Positions 33,910 to 42,605 of a stretch of 64,000 nt of DNA are shown here, piece by piece. The DNA is from Pseudomonadota bacterium (GTDB lineage: Bacteria > Pseudomonadota > Gammaproteobacteria > Burkholderiales > Rhodocyclaceae), in contig JAFEDI010000031.1 of the NCBI GenBank assembly GCA_018241725.1, positions 62,001 through 126,000 of the forward strand, read 5' to 3'. Made by a program: the position numbers and the translations under genes. The notes beneath the pieces are model-generated. The model had not been told where the DNA came from, did no database searches, and saw only the letters and a list, made by a program, of their open reading frames with translations. Each line of letters opens with the position of its first letter. Position 1 is the first letter of the stretch.

Positions 33910-35313
33910 TTGCTCGCTCCCAAACTTGCTTTCATCGACGTAGAAACCACCGGAGCCAACCCGGTGGAAGACCGGATCACCGAAATCGCGATCCTGCGGG
34001 TCGAGAACGGTGAGCTGGTCGAGCGGTGGTCCACCCTGGTCAATCCAGGGCGGGCCATTCCGCCGAACATCCAGAGTCTGGTCGGCATTACCGATGACAT
34101 GGTAGTGGATGCACCGCCGTTCGCCGAAGTGGCCGAACGGGTCCGCGAGCTTTTTGCGGACTGCATCTTCGTCGCCCATAACGCGCGCTTCGACTATGGC
34201 TTCATCAAGAACGAGTTCCAGCGTCTGGGCCAGTCCTTCGAGGCGCGGGTGCTGTGTACCGTCAAGCTGTCGCGAGCCCTCTATCCCCAGCATCACCGCC
34301 ACGGTCTCGACGCCCTGATCGAGCGCCACGAACTCGTCTGCTCGGCCCGCCATCGCGCCCTTGGCGATACAGAGGCTTTGGTCCAGTTCGTCGGCCAGGT
34401 GACAGGAAGCTTCGAGCGCGAGGTGCTCGATGCTGCGATCGTCAAGGCGATGAAGGCGCCGAACCGGCCTGCCGGCCTGCCCGAAGGGGTGCTAGAAGGT
34501 CTGCCCGAGGGGCCGGGCGTCTATCTCTTCTACGGTGAGAACGATGCGCTGCTGTATGTCGGGCGCAGTGTCAGCCTGCGCTCGCGGGTGATGAGCCACT
34601 TTGCGGGGGACAAGCTAAAGGGCCGCGAGGCCAAGATCATCCAGCAGGTCCGTCGTGTGGACTGGCGAGTGACTGCCGGCGAACTGGGCGCGTTGCTGCT
34701 CGAGTCGCATCTGGTCCGTACCGAGAGGCCGGCCGAGAATCGCCAGCCGGCGGATGCCGCCGCGGTCTTCGGCCTGCGTTTCGACGTGGCCCGCCGACGT
34801 GGCCCGGTGTTGCAGCGCGAGCCACTGAACGGCGGCGATCCTGCGGGCTGGGAGAATCTCTACGGGACTTTCCGGACCAAGAAGGAAGCCGACAACGCGC
34901 TGCGGGAGCTGGCCAGCCTCTACAAGCTGTGCCCGCGCCGCATCGGCACCGAAGCGTGGAGCGAAGGGCCTTGCCTCGCGCACCAGGCACGCCGCTGTGC
35001 GGGCGTGTGCGCCGGCAAGGAGAGCCCCGCGCAGCACGACGAGCGCCTGCTGAAGGTGCTTGAAAGCCTGCGTTTGCGGCGTTGGCCGTGGTCTGGTCCG
35101 GTGGTGGTGCGCGAACACCATGCCGATACCGGGCGCAGCGCCGCACATGTGGTGGATCAGTGGTGCTTGCTCGGTAGCGTCGATGACGAAGCTGCCTTGG
35201 CCACTCTGCTGGCGGCCCTGCCGCAGCGCCGCTTCGATCCGGATATCTACCGTATCCTCGTCCGCTGGTTGGAGACGCCGGTGGCGCGCGCGGCAGTCAC
35301 GCCGCTGGGCTGA
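33910..35313 (+). CDS. DnaQ-type exonuclease fused to GIY-YIG (UvrC/Cho-like) nuclease
   Basis: A ~467-aa fusion. The N-terminal DEDDh exonuclease has FIDVETTG, HNARFDYGFI and a late HRALGDTEAL. After it comes a GIY-YIG domain (~195-280): PGVYLFYGENDALLYVGRSVSLRSRV with the catalytic Glu in LLLESHLVR. The C-terminal part has CxxxxARRCAGVC-like cysteines similar to UvrC. The start is uncertain: TTG 33910 gives a family-like beginning only seven bases after the DUF3460 stop, suggesting coupling; an ATG at 33751 lies inside DUF3460 and is unlikely. A DNA-repair or excision role is inferred from the domains. Confidence 0.88.
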   Translation: MLAPKLAFIDVETTGANPVEDRITEIAILRVENGELVERWSTLVNPGRAIPPNIQSLVGITDDMVVDAPPFAEVAERVRELFADCIFVAHNARFDYGFIKNEFQRLGQSFEARVLCTVKLSRALYPQHHRHGLDALIERHELVCSARHRALGDTEALVQFVGQVTGSFEREVLDAAIVKAMKAPNRPAGLPEGVLEGLPEGPGVYLFYGENDALLYVGRSVSLRSRVMSHFAGDKLKGREAKIIQQVRRVDWRVTAGELGALLLESHLVRTERPAENRQPADAAAVFGLRFDVARRRGPVLQREPLNGGDPAGWENLYGTFRTKKEADNALRELASLYKLCPRRIGTEAWSEGPCLAHQARRCAGVCAGKESPAQHDERLLKVLESLRLRRWPWSGPVVVREHHADTGRSAAHVVDQWCLLGSVDDEAALATLLAALPQRRFDPDIYRILVRWLETPVARAAVTPLG

Positions 35314-35393
35314 GGTGCCTGCCTGAGTCGCCATGTTGCGGCTCAGGGGCTGGCACGTGTCCAAGATACGTTTTCTGCCTGAAAGTCTATGCG

Positions 35394-35423
35394 CCTCGGG
35401 GCGAGCATGGACGCGCCCCGGGG
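35394..35423. terminator. Hairpin between convergent exonuclease and lysA genes
   Basis: Arms CCTCGGGGCG (35394-35403) and CGCCCCGGGG (35414-35423) can pair at nine of ten positions plus a wobble. It is placed where both genes end. No T-run follows, so this may stop RNA polymerase only partly or act with Rho. Confidence 0.4.
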
Positions 35424-35436
35424 CGAACAATCGTGT

Positions 35437-36699
35437 TCAGGGCAGCGGGCGTTCGCTGGCGAGCAGGTGGGCGAGGGTTTCCCGATCGCGGATGATGTGC
35501 ACTTCCGTACCATCCACCAGGATCTCGGCGGCACGTGGGCGAGTGTTGTAGTTGGAACTCATCGTCATGCCGTAGGCGCCGGCCGACAGGATGGCCAGCA
35601 GGTCGCCTGTTTCCACCGACAAGTCGCGGTCGTGGCCGAGGAAGTCGCCGCTCTCGCAGATCGGACCGACCACTTCGTAGCGGGTTGCGGGAACGGCGCG
35701 CGGCGCTACTGCGACGATCTCGTGGTAGGCGTCGTACAGTGCGGGGCGGGCCAGGTCGTTCATCGCCGCATCGATGATCGCGAAATTCTTCTCGACGCCG
35801 GGTTTCAGGTATTCGATCCGGGTCAGCAGCAGGCCGGCGTTGCCGACCAACGAGCGGCCCGGTTCGAAACACAGGGCTTCGTTGCGGCCGGCAAAGCGTT
35901 CCAGCAGAGGCTTGAGGTATTCGGTCGGCGTCGGCGGTTCCTCGTCGCGATAGCGGATGCCAAGGCCACCGCCCAGGTCGATGTGGTCGAGCTTGATGCC
36001 TTCGCGGGCGAGCTGGTCCACCAGGCCGAGGATCTTGTCTGCCGCTTCGGCCATCGGGGCCGGATCGAGAAGCTGGGAGCCGATGTGGCAGTCGATGCCG
36101 CTGATCTCGATGTTCGGCAGCCTGGCGGCCTTGCGGTAGAGGTCGAGGGCTTCGGTGAAGGCCACGCCGAACTTGTTGCTGCGCAGGCCGGTGGAAATGT
36201 ACGGGTGGGTGTTCGGATTGACATCCGGATTGACGCGGAAGGCGATCGGCGCACGCTTGTCGAGGCTGGCAGCTACTTCATTCAGACGGTCCAGTTCGGC
36301 GGCGGATTCGACGTTGAAACAGCCGATCCCCGACTCCAGCGCGTAACGCATTTCGGCGATGCTTTTGCCGACGCCCGAGAAGATCACCTTGCCGGGGTCG
36401 CCACCGGCGGCCAGGACGCGGGCCAGCTCACCGCCGGACACGATGTCGAAACCGGCGCCCAGCTTGGCAAACACCGACAGGATGCCTAGGCTGGAGTTGG
36501 CCTTGACCGCGTAGCATACGAGTGCCTTGCGCATGCCCAGGGCTTGCTGGTAGGCCGCGAAGGCGGAAGTCAGTGCGGCGCGGGAATACACATAGGTCGG
36601 GGTGCCGAAGCGCTCGGCGATGTCGGCGAGGGCGACCCCTTCGAGGGTCAGGCCGGCGGGGCTGGCGGCTAGCGTCGGCACGGGCAGTGCGGTGGTCAT
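35437..36699 (-). CDS. lysA: Diaminopimelate decarboxylase
   Basis: A 420-aa PLP enzyme making L-lysine from meso-diaminopimelate. PLP lysine in VCYAVKANSSL (~64), HIGSQL with its His, GGGLGIRY, EPGRSLV and CESGDFLG all present. It overlaps lptM at its 5' end (ATG of lysA in the lptM stop), so they are co-transcribed. Normal length. Confidence 0.97.
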   Translation of the reverse strand: MTTALPVPTLAASPAGLTLEGVALADIAERFGTPTYVYSRAALTSAFAAYQQALGMRKALVCYAVKANSSLGILSVFAKLGAGFDIVSGGELARVLAAGGDPGKVIFSGVGKSIAEMRYALESGIGCFNVESAAELDRLNEVAASLDKRAPIAFRVNPDVNPNTHPYISTGLRSNKFGVAFTEALDLYRKAARLPNIEISGIDCHIGSQLLDPAPMAEAADKILGLVDQLAREGIKLDHIDLGGGLGIRYRDEEPPTPTEYLKPLLERFAGRNEALCFEPGRSLVGNAGLLLTRIEYLKPGVEKNFAIIDAAMNDLARPALYDAYHEIVAVAPRAVPATRYEVVGPICESGDFLGHDRDLSVETGDLLAILSAGAYGMTMSSNYNTRPRAAEILVDGTEVHIIRDRETLAHLLASERPLP

Positions 36700-36884
36700 T
36701 GGGCTGAATCCTGAGGAGCGGGTTTGTTATGATCGCCGCCCGGCGCCTGGGTGGCGTCGGCGGGCTGCGGAGCCGGCTTGCTAGCAGGCTTGGGAACTTG
36801 CGGGATGTACAGCGGCCCCTTGATGCCGCAGCCGGCTAGGACGAGTAGGCCGCAGGTCACGGCGGCAATGGCGATGGTTCGCAT
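36696..36884 (-). CDS. lptM: LptM-like small lipoprotein
   Basis: A 62-aa outer-membrane lipoprotein. The signal peptide ends in the lipobox LAGC (Cys19), followed by GIKGPLYIP, the conserved patch of the LptM (YifL) family, then a Pro/Ala-rich tail. Known for E. coli LptM: it helps the LPS transporter LptD mature. The lptM-lysA order, with cyaY divergent, is common in proteobacteria. Confidence 0.9.
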   Translation of the reverse strand: MRTIAIAAVTCGLLVLAGCGIKGPLYIPQVPKPASKPAPQPADATQAPGGDHNKPAPQDSAQ

Positions 36885-36931
36885 GGGTTCCGCGCAAAAA
36901 CGGCAATGTTAACAGAACAACGGAGGGGTCG

Positions 36932-37252
36932 ATGGACGAAGCGGATTTCAATGCCTTGGCGGATGCCGAGCTGGAGCACTTGGAGGGCCTGCTGGAGGCC
37001 TGCGAGCTGGATTTCGACTACGAGGTGAAACCGGGTGGGGTCTTCGAGCTGGAGTTCGACAACGGCAGCAAGATCATCGTCAACCGGCACAGCGCGGCGC
37101 GGGAAATCTGGCTGGCCGCCAAGTCGGGCGGTTTTCACTTCCGTCCTGACGGCGGGCGCTGGTTGGGGACGCGGGACGGAGCGGATTTCTATGCCGTGCT
37201 GTCCCGTTGCATGTCCGAGCAGGCCGGCGAGCCGGTCAATCTGAAGGGCTGA
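36932..37252 (+). CDS. cyaY: Iron-sulfur donor protein CyaY (frataxin)
   Basis: A 106-aa bacterial frataxin that binds iron and tunes Fe-S cluster assembly. The acidic N-terminal helix (MDEADFNALADAELEHLE) and the conserved EIWLAAKSGGFHF core are visible. GGAGG lies before the ATG. It is divergent from lptM-lysA and convergent with mrcA. Confidence 0.95.
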   Translation: MDEADFNALADAELEHLEGLLEACELDFDYEVKPGGVFELEFDNGSKIIVNRHSAAREIWLAAKSGGFHFRPDGGRWLGTRDGADFYAVLSRCMSEQAGEPVNLKG

Positions 37253-37267
37253 CCGGCTCCCAGTCTG

Positions 37268-39550
37268 TTAGTTGGTGTTGTGCGGAGCTTCTTCCGCCGG
37301 CGGGCTGGTGGGCTCCTGCGGAGTTTCCACCGGTGCTGCAGGCAGGTTCTCCTTGTAGATCAGCTCCTCGGTGGCACTGCCTTCCGGCTGGATGCGGATC
37401 AGGCCGTCCGGCGGGGTTGGATAGCTCTCGGGGACACCGTCGAGGGCCTTGCGCATGTAGTTGATCCACATCGGTAGTGCTGCAGTGCCGCCAGTTTCTC
37501 CGCTGCCCAGCTTGCGTGGCTGGTCGAAGCCGATCCACGCCACCGCGACGACGGTCGGCTGGTAACCGCAGAACCAGGCGTCCACGTATTCGTTGGTGGT
37601 GCCGGTCTTGCCGGCCAGGTCGCCGCGTTTGAGGACCAGGGCCTTGGCGGCGGTGCCGCGGCGGACGACGTCCTTCAGCATCGAGTCCATCAGGTAGGCA
37701 TTGCGTTCGTCGATGGTCCGCTCGGCGGTTTCACCGGCCACCGGCGGGTCCACGCGGGCGAGCACGTGGCCGCCCTCGTCCTGGATCTCCTTCACCAGAT
37801 AGGGCTCGACACGGTAGCCGCCGTTGGCGAAGACCGAGTAGCCGCGCAACATTTGCCAGGGCGTGACGGAGCCGGCTCCGAGGGCCATTGTCAGGTAGGC
37901 CGGATGACGCTCGGCGTCGAAGCCGAATTTGGTCACGTAGTCCTGAGCATAGCGCGGGCCGATGGATTTCAGCAGGCGGATCGACACCATGTTCTTGGAG
38001 CGCGCCAGTGCGGAGCGCAGGGACATCGGCCCGTCGTATTTGCCGTCGTAGTTCTTCGGCTCCCAGGCTTGGCTACCGGTTTCCCCAGCCGGGAAAGAGA
38101 TCGGCGAATCGTCGACGACGCTGTTGGGGCCGTAGCCCTTCTCGAAGGCGGCCGAATAGATGAAGGGCTTGAAGCTGGAGCCAGGTTGGCGCCATGCCTG
38201 CGTGACATGGTTGAATTTGTTGCGATTGAAGTCGAAGCCCCCTACCAGCGCGCGGATGGCGCCTGTGTGCGGGTCGGCTGCGGCCAGGGCGCCTTCGACC
38301 TCCGGTAGTTGACTGATCTCCCAGTGGTTGTCCACGTGCACCACGCGGATGATGGCGCCCGGGCGGATGCGTTTGTTGGGTGGGGCCTTCTCGCTCAGCA
38401 TTGCCGAGGCGAAGCGCAGGCCGTCACCGCTGATACGGAAGGTCTCGCCGTAGCGGTAGGCCGTGACTACGCCATTGCCCGCTTGGGTCACGATGGCTGC
38501 CTGGAGGTCGTCGTAGTCAGGTGTCTCGGCCAGGACTTCGTCGAGGCCCTCGGTCTGCTCCCCGCTCATTCGGGCGGGATCCACATAGCCCTCGACACCC
38601 CGGTAGCCGTGGCGGCGGTCGTAATCCATGATGCCGCGGCGAAGTGCTCGGTAGGCAGCGTCCTGTTCGGACTTGTTGATCGTCGTGATGACCTTGATGC
38701 CGCGGGTGTAGGCCTCTTCCTTGAACTGCTCGTAGGCGATCTGGCGGGCCATTTCCGCTACATAGTCGGCGCTGCTGCCGACGTCGCCAGGCCCGGTCAC
38801 GACCTTCAGAGGAGCGTTGACGGCTTGCTGGTGCTCCGTTTCGGAGATGAAGCCCAGTTCGGTCATGCGACGCAGTACGTATTGCTGACGCAGGGCTGCA
38901 CGCTTCGGATTGACGACTGGATTGTAGGCGGACGGGGCTTTCGGCAGGCCCGCGAGCATGGCTGCCTCTGGAACGTTAAGGTCGTGGATGGATTTACCGA
39001 AATAGGTCTGAGCGGCAACTGCGAAACCGTAGGCACGGCGGCCGAGGTAAATCTGATTGATATAGACCTCGAGGATCTGGTCCTTGGTGAGGTTCTGCTC
39101 GATCTTGAACGCCAGCAGGATTTCGTAAAGTTTGCGCGAGTAGGTCTTCTCGCGGGTCAGGAAGAAGTTCCGGGCCACCTGCATTGTGATCGTCGAGGAG
39201 CCCTGGCGCTTGCTGCCAGTGACGAGGTTGGCGCCCGCCGCGCGCAGCACGCCAGTGAAATCGACCCCGGAGTGCTGGTAGAAGCGGTCGTCCTCGGCGG
39301 CCAGAATGGCGTGTTTGAGAACGGGCGGTACATCCTGGATGTGGATGAAGGCACGACGCTCTTCGCCGTACTCGCCGATCAGAATCCCGTCAGCCGTGTA
39401 GACGCGCAGCGGAATCTTGGGGTGGTAGTCGGTCAGTGCTTCCAGCGACGGGAGGGTCGGCCAGGCGAAGGCGACGGCCAGGGCGAGGATGGCGAGGCCA
39501 ATGGCCAGCAGGCCGAGAAGTGCGATGAAGGGGTAGAGTACCCAGCGCAT
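37268..39550 (-). CDS. mrcA: Penicillin-binding protein 1A
   Basis: A ~760-aa bifunctional peptidoglycan synthase. One N-terminal membrane helix (~8-30) is followed by the GT51 glycosyltransferase (EDDRFYQHSGVDF, RQGSSTITMQVARNFFL, IYLGRRAYG). The transpeptidase has PGSSFKPF with the active-site Ser, the SKN motif and GKTGTT. The C-terminal tail is Pro-rich. Start ATG 39550 is preferred; an ATG at 39583 lies in a region better read as promoter (TATAAT). Neither has a clear ribosome-binding site. Divergent from the pil cluster, as in most proteobacteria. Confidence 0.95.
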   Translation of the reverse strand: MRWVLYPFIALLGLLAIGLAILALAVAFAWPTLPSLEALTDYHPKIPLRVYTADGILIGEYGEERRAFIHIQDVPPVLKHAILAAEDDRFYQHSGVDFTGVLRAAGANLVTGSKRQGSSTITMQVARNFFLTREKTYSRKLYEILLAFKIEQNLTKDQILEVYINQIYLGRRAYGFAVAAQTYFGKSIHDLNVPEAAMLAGLPKAPSAYNPVVNPKRAALRQQYVLRRMTELGFISETEHQQAVNAPLKVVTGPGDVGSSADYVAEMARQIAYEQFKEEAYTRGIKVITTINKSEQDAAYRALRRGIMDYDRRHGYRGVEGYVDPARMSGEQTEGLDEVLAETPDYDDLQAAIVTQAGNGVVTAYRYGETFRISGDGLRFASAMLSEKAPPNKRIRPGAIIRVVHVDNHWEISQLPEVEGALAAADPHTGAIRALVGGFDFNRNKFNHVTQAWRQPGSSFKPFIYSAAFEKGYGPNSVVDDSPISFPAGETGSQAWEPKNYDGKYDGPMSLRSALARSKNMVSIRLLKSIGPRYAQDYVTKFGFDAERHPAYLTMALGAGSVTPWQMLRGYSVFANGGYRVEPYLVKEIQDEGGHVLARVDPPVAGETAERTIDERNAYLMDSMLKDVVRRGTAAKALVLKRGDLAGKTGTTNEYVDAWFCGYQPTVVAVAWIGFDQPRKLGSGETGGTAALPMWINYMRKALDGVPESYPTPPDGLIRIQPEGSATEELIYKENLPAAPVETPQEPTSPPAEEAPHNTN

Positions 39551-39581
39551 GACGGGAGCAGGGAGCAGAGTAAAGTGCTGC

Positions 39582-39587
39582 ATTATA
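39582..39587 (-). promoter_or_regulatory. Possible -10 box of mrcA
   Basis: TATAAT on the minus strand, 32 bases upstream of the chosen mrcA start codon. A weak GCGACA -35 lies at 15-base spacing, so this is tentative. Its ATG (39583) could also be read as a start codon. Confidence 0.35.
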
Positions 39588-39643
39588 CGAGGAGGCCCGA
39601 TTTGTCGCCTGATATGCAATCCGGTATTCTCCCGGGCCTTACC

Positions 39644-39672
39644 TTTACACTTGTCATGGTTGTTGTTAGGAT
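39644..39672 (+). promoter_or_regulatory. Candidate promoter of the pilMNOPQ cluster
   Basis: TTTACA (39644-39649) and TAGGAT (39667-39672) are 17 bases apart, in an AT-richer stretch, 54 bases before the pilM start. AGGA sits 6 bases before the GTG start. Confidence 0.45.
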
Positions 39673-39725
39673 CTCAAGTAGTTTGTTGGTATTGCACCTA
39701 ACATAAAGAAATTTCAGGATTTTTT

Positions 39726-40802
39726 GTGATCGACCTCTCCTTTTTGAACCCCCGGGCACGCCCTTTGATCGGTGTCGACGTCTCGTCTTCGTCGGTCAAA
39801 ATGGTGGAGTTGTCCGCCGTCTCGGGCGGTGGCTATCGGGTCGAGCGGTACGCCGTCGAAGCGCTTCCGCGGGAGGCCGTATCCGATGGAAACATCGTCA
39901 ATCTGGAGGCTGTATCCGATGCCATCCGGCGTGGCTGGCGTCGGCTCGGAACCGCGACCCGTTTCGTGGCGCTTGCGCTCCCGGCGTCGGCGGTCATCAC
40001 CAAGAAAATTATCCTGCCCGCGGGCCTGCGCGACCAGGAGTTGGAGGTGCAGGTCGAGTCGGAAGCGAATCAGTACATTCCCTTTGCGCTCGATGAGGTG
40101 AATCTCGATTTTCAGGTCATCGGTCCGGCGGCTTCCAGTGCGGACGAGGACGAGGTGTTGATCGCAGCGTCCCGCAAGGAGAAGGTCGAAGATAGGGTCG
40201 CTGCAGCGGAAGCTGCCGGCCTCAAGGCGCTGGTGATGGATGTCGAGTCCTACGCGTCGCTGGCTGCCTTCGAACTGGTTCAGGAGCAGTTGCCCGACCG
40301 CGGGGAAGACAAAATCATCGCGCTGGTGGATGCCGGCGCTAACGTGATGAATGTGTCAGTGCTGCGCAATGGCAACCAGGTGTACGCCCGTGAGCAGGCC
40401 TTCGGCGGTTTCTTGCTTACCCAGGACATCATGCGCCACTTTGGGATGTCCCTTGAGGAAGCCGAAAGTGGCAAGCGTACCGGTTCGTTACCCGAGAGCT
40501 ATGAGTCCGATCTTCTGCGCCCGTTCATGGACGCCATGGCATTGGAAGTATCGCGGGCGCTGCAGTTCTTTTTCACCTCCACCCAGTTCAATCAGGTAGA
40601 CCATATCGTCCTTGCTGGCGGTTGTGCCGTCATCCCCGGGCTTGCGGAAACCGTCGCGGGCCGTACCCAGGTGGATACCCTGGTGGCCAACCCGTTTGCG
40701 AACATGAGCCTTGGTTCAAAGGTTCGGCCGAAGAATCTCGCGGCGGATGCCCCTGCCTTGCTGGTTGCCTGTGGTCTGGCTTTGCGGAGGTTTGATTTGT
40801 GA
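39726..40802 (+). CDS. pilM: Type IV pilus inner-membrane assembly protein PilM
   Basis: A 358-aa actin-like (FtsA-fold) cytoplasmic ATPase-like protein that binds PilN and forms part of the alignment complex of type IV pili. Marks: IGVDVSSSSVKMVEL at the N-terminus, RFVALALPASAVITK, YASLAAFEL and LAGGCAVIPGL. GTG start with AGGA 6 bases upstream. pilN begins inside the stop (GTGA). Confidence 0.96.
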   Translation: MIDLSFLNPRARPLIGVDVSSSSVKMVELSAVSGGGYRVERYAVEALPREAVSDGNIVNLEAVSDAIRRGWRRLGTATRFVALALPASAVITKKIILPAGLRDQELEVQVESEANQYIPFALDEVNLDFQVIGPAASSADEDEVLIAASRKEKVEDRVAAAEAAGLKALVMDVESYASLAAFELVQEQLPDRGEDKIIALVDAGANVMNVSVLRNGNQVYAREQAFGGFLLTQDIMRHFGMSLEEAESGKRTGSLPESYESDLLRPFMDAMALEVSRALQFFFTSTQFNQVDHIVLAGGCAVIPGLAETVAGRTQVDTLVANPFANMSLGSKVRPKNLAADAPALLVACGLALRRFDL

Positions 40803-41407
40803 TCCGTATCAACCTGCTTCCTCACCGGGAAGAGAAGCGCAAGGCGCGCCGACAACAATTCGCGCTGTTTTCCGCCTTTGTGGCGGTGGTAGGGCTTGTG
40901 GTGTGGTTCATCGGCCATACGATCCTGGCGGGGTATGTGGATGGTCAGGACGCAAAGAACGTCTTTCTCAAGCAGGAAATCGCCGCGCTTGACAAGGAGA
41001 TCGTGGAAATCAAAGGTTTGCGGGAACAGGCTGAGGCGTTGCTGTCCCGAAAGCAGGTCATCGAGTCGTTGCAGACCAATCGTACGGAAACTGTCCAGTT
41101 GTTCAACGAACTGGTCCGTCAGATGCCTGAAGGCGTTTATCTCAAGTCACTTAAGCAGTCCGGCTCGAAGATCAATTTGATCGGCTATGCCCAGTCGAAT
41201 GCGCGGGTATCCACCCTGATGCGTAATCTCGAGGCTTCGCCTTATCTCGAGCGCGCTGATCTGGTCGAGGTCAAGGCGGCGGTTCTGAATACCCGTCGCG
41301 TCAGTGAATTCAATCTCAATGTGAGCATCGAGCGCACCAAGGCGGAGGACTCTGGCAAGCCGAAGGCTGGCGGCGGGGTCAGCAATCCTGCGGGAGGCAA
41401 GCCATGA
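40799..41407 (+). CDS. pilN: Type IV pilus assembly protein PilN
   Basis: A 202-aa bitopic inner-membrane protein. The N-terminus MIRINLLPHREEKR is the PilM-binding motif (INLLP), followed by a membrane helix (~22-45), a coiled coil and a ferredoxin-like periplasmic domain. GTG start overlaps the pilM stop. Confidence 0.95.
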   Translation: MIRINLLPHREEKRKARRQQFALFSAFVAVVGLVVWFIGHTILAGYVDGQDAKNVFLKQEIAALDKEIVEIKGLREQAEALLSRKQVIESLQTNRTETVQLFNELVRQMPEGVYLKSLKQSGSKINLIGYAQSNARVSTLMRNLEASPYLERADLVEVKAAVLNTRRVSEFNLNVSIERTKAEDSGKPKAGGGVSNPAGGKP

Positions 41408-42078
41408 GTCTAAGGGAGTCGATAGAGAAGCTCCGGACGATGGATGTCCAGACCCTGATGCGGGATTTCCAGGGGTTGGATCCCAATGATCCCGGGCAGT
41501 GGCCGCTGCTGCCCCGGTTGGCGACGTTGCTGGCGATTTTTCTCGTTATCGTCGCCGGTGGCTGGTGGTTCGACTGGAGCGATCAGTTGACCACGCTGGA
41601 TAGCAAGGAAAAGGAAGAAATTACGCTCAAGGATGATTGGTTGTTGAAGAAGCGCCAGGCTGTCAATCTTCCTGAATACCGTCGTCAATTGGCGGAGATC
41701 GACCGTCAGTTTGGTGCTTTATTGAAGCAGTTGCCGAATCGCTCCGAGATCGAGTCCTTGTTGGCGGACATCAATCAGGCCGGTCTGGGGCGTGGACTGC
41801 AGTTTGAATTGTTCAAGCCAGGTGCCGAGAGCTTGAAGGATTTTTATGCAGAGTTGCCGATTTCCGTGCGGGTGACCGGCGGTTATCACGACCTCGGCGA
41901 ATTTGTCAGTGACGTGGCGCAGATGCCGCGGATCGTGACCTTGAACGACATCGCCATCGAAACGCTCAAGGAAGGCAACCTCAAGTTTGATGCGACTGCG
42001 ATGACTTATCGTTACCTGGATGACGAGGAAGTCGCAGCCCTGCGCAAGGAAAAGGCCAAGGAAAAGGCGCGTAAGTGA
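41404..42078 (+). CDS. pilO: Type IV pilus assembly protein PilO
   Basis: A 224-aa inner-membrane protein that pairs with PilN to link the motor to the secretin. It has a cytoplasmic N-terminus, a membrane helix near 38-60, coiled coil (~65-115), and the ferredoxin-like domain. ATG overlaps the pilN stop (ATGA). The C-terminus is Lys-rich (KEKAKEKARK). Confidence 0.95.
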   Translation: MSLRESIEKLRTMDVQTLMRDFQGLDPNDPGQWPLLPRLATLLAIFLVIVAGGWWFDWSDQLTTLDSKEKEEITLKDDWLLKKRQAVNLPEYRRQLAEIDRQFGALLKQLPNRSEIESLLADINQAGLGRGLQFELFKPGAESLKDFYAELPISVRVTGGYHDLGEFVSDVAQMPRIVTLNDIAIETLKEGNLKFDATAMTYRYLDDEEVAALRKEKAKEKARK

Positions 42079-42605
42079 CGATCATGCGACTGACTCTGAT
42101 AGTGCCTCTGCTTCTTTCGGTACTGCTGGCCGGGTGCGGTGACAAACAGCAGGATTTGCGTGACTGGATGGCCGAGGCGTCGAAGGACCTCAAGCCCAAT
42201 CTGAAGCCCTTGCCACCGATCCGCCAGGCATCCGTTGTGAATTATCAAGGCAGTGGCCTGCTTGATCCATTCAAGCAGGCCAAGCTTGAACCGGACAAGA
42301 AGTCGGGCTTCGTGCCGGATGCAAACCGGCGACGGGAGCCCCTTGAGGCGTATCCGCTCGAATCGCTCAAGATGGTTGGCGTCATGATGAGAAAAGGTCA
42401 GGCCCATGCCATCATCGCCGTCGACAAGACGCTCCATCAGGTCAAGGTCGGCAATTATCTTGGGCAGAATTACGGAAAGATCACGGGCATCAGTGAATCC
42501 GCGGTGACCTTGAAAGAACTTGTCGAGGATGTGGGCGGTGAATGGACCGAGCGCATCAGCACGCTCCAGTTGCAGGAGCAGGCGCCTCAGGAGGCGAAGA
42601 AATGA
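42075..42605 (+). CDS. pilP: Type IV pilus lipoprotein PilP
   Basis: A 176-aa inner-membrane lipoprotein with lipobox LLAGC near residue 21 and a C-terminal beta domain (LESLKMVGVMMRKGQAHAII, GNYLGQNYGKI). It connects PilN/PilO to PilQ. GTG 42075 overlaps the pilO stop; an ATG at 42084 is an alternative three codons in. pilQ begins within its stop. Confidence 0.95.
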   Translation: MTIMRLTLIVPLLLSVLLAGCGDKQQDLRDWMAEASKDLKPNLKPLPPIRQASVVNYQGSGLLDPFKQAKLEPDKKSGFVPDANRRREPLEAYPLESLKMVGVMMRKGQAHAIIAVDKTLHQVKVGNYLGQNYGKITGISESAVTLKELVEDVGGEWTERISTLQLQEQAPQEAKK

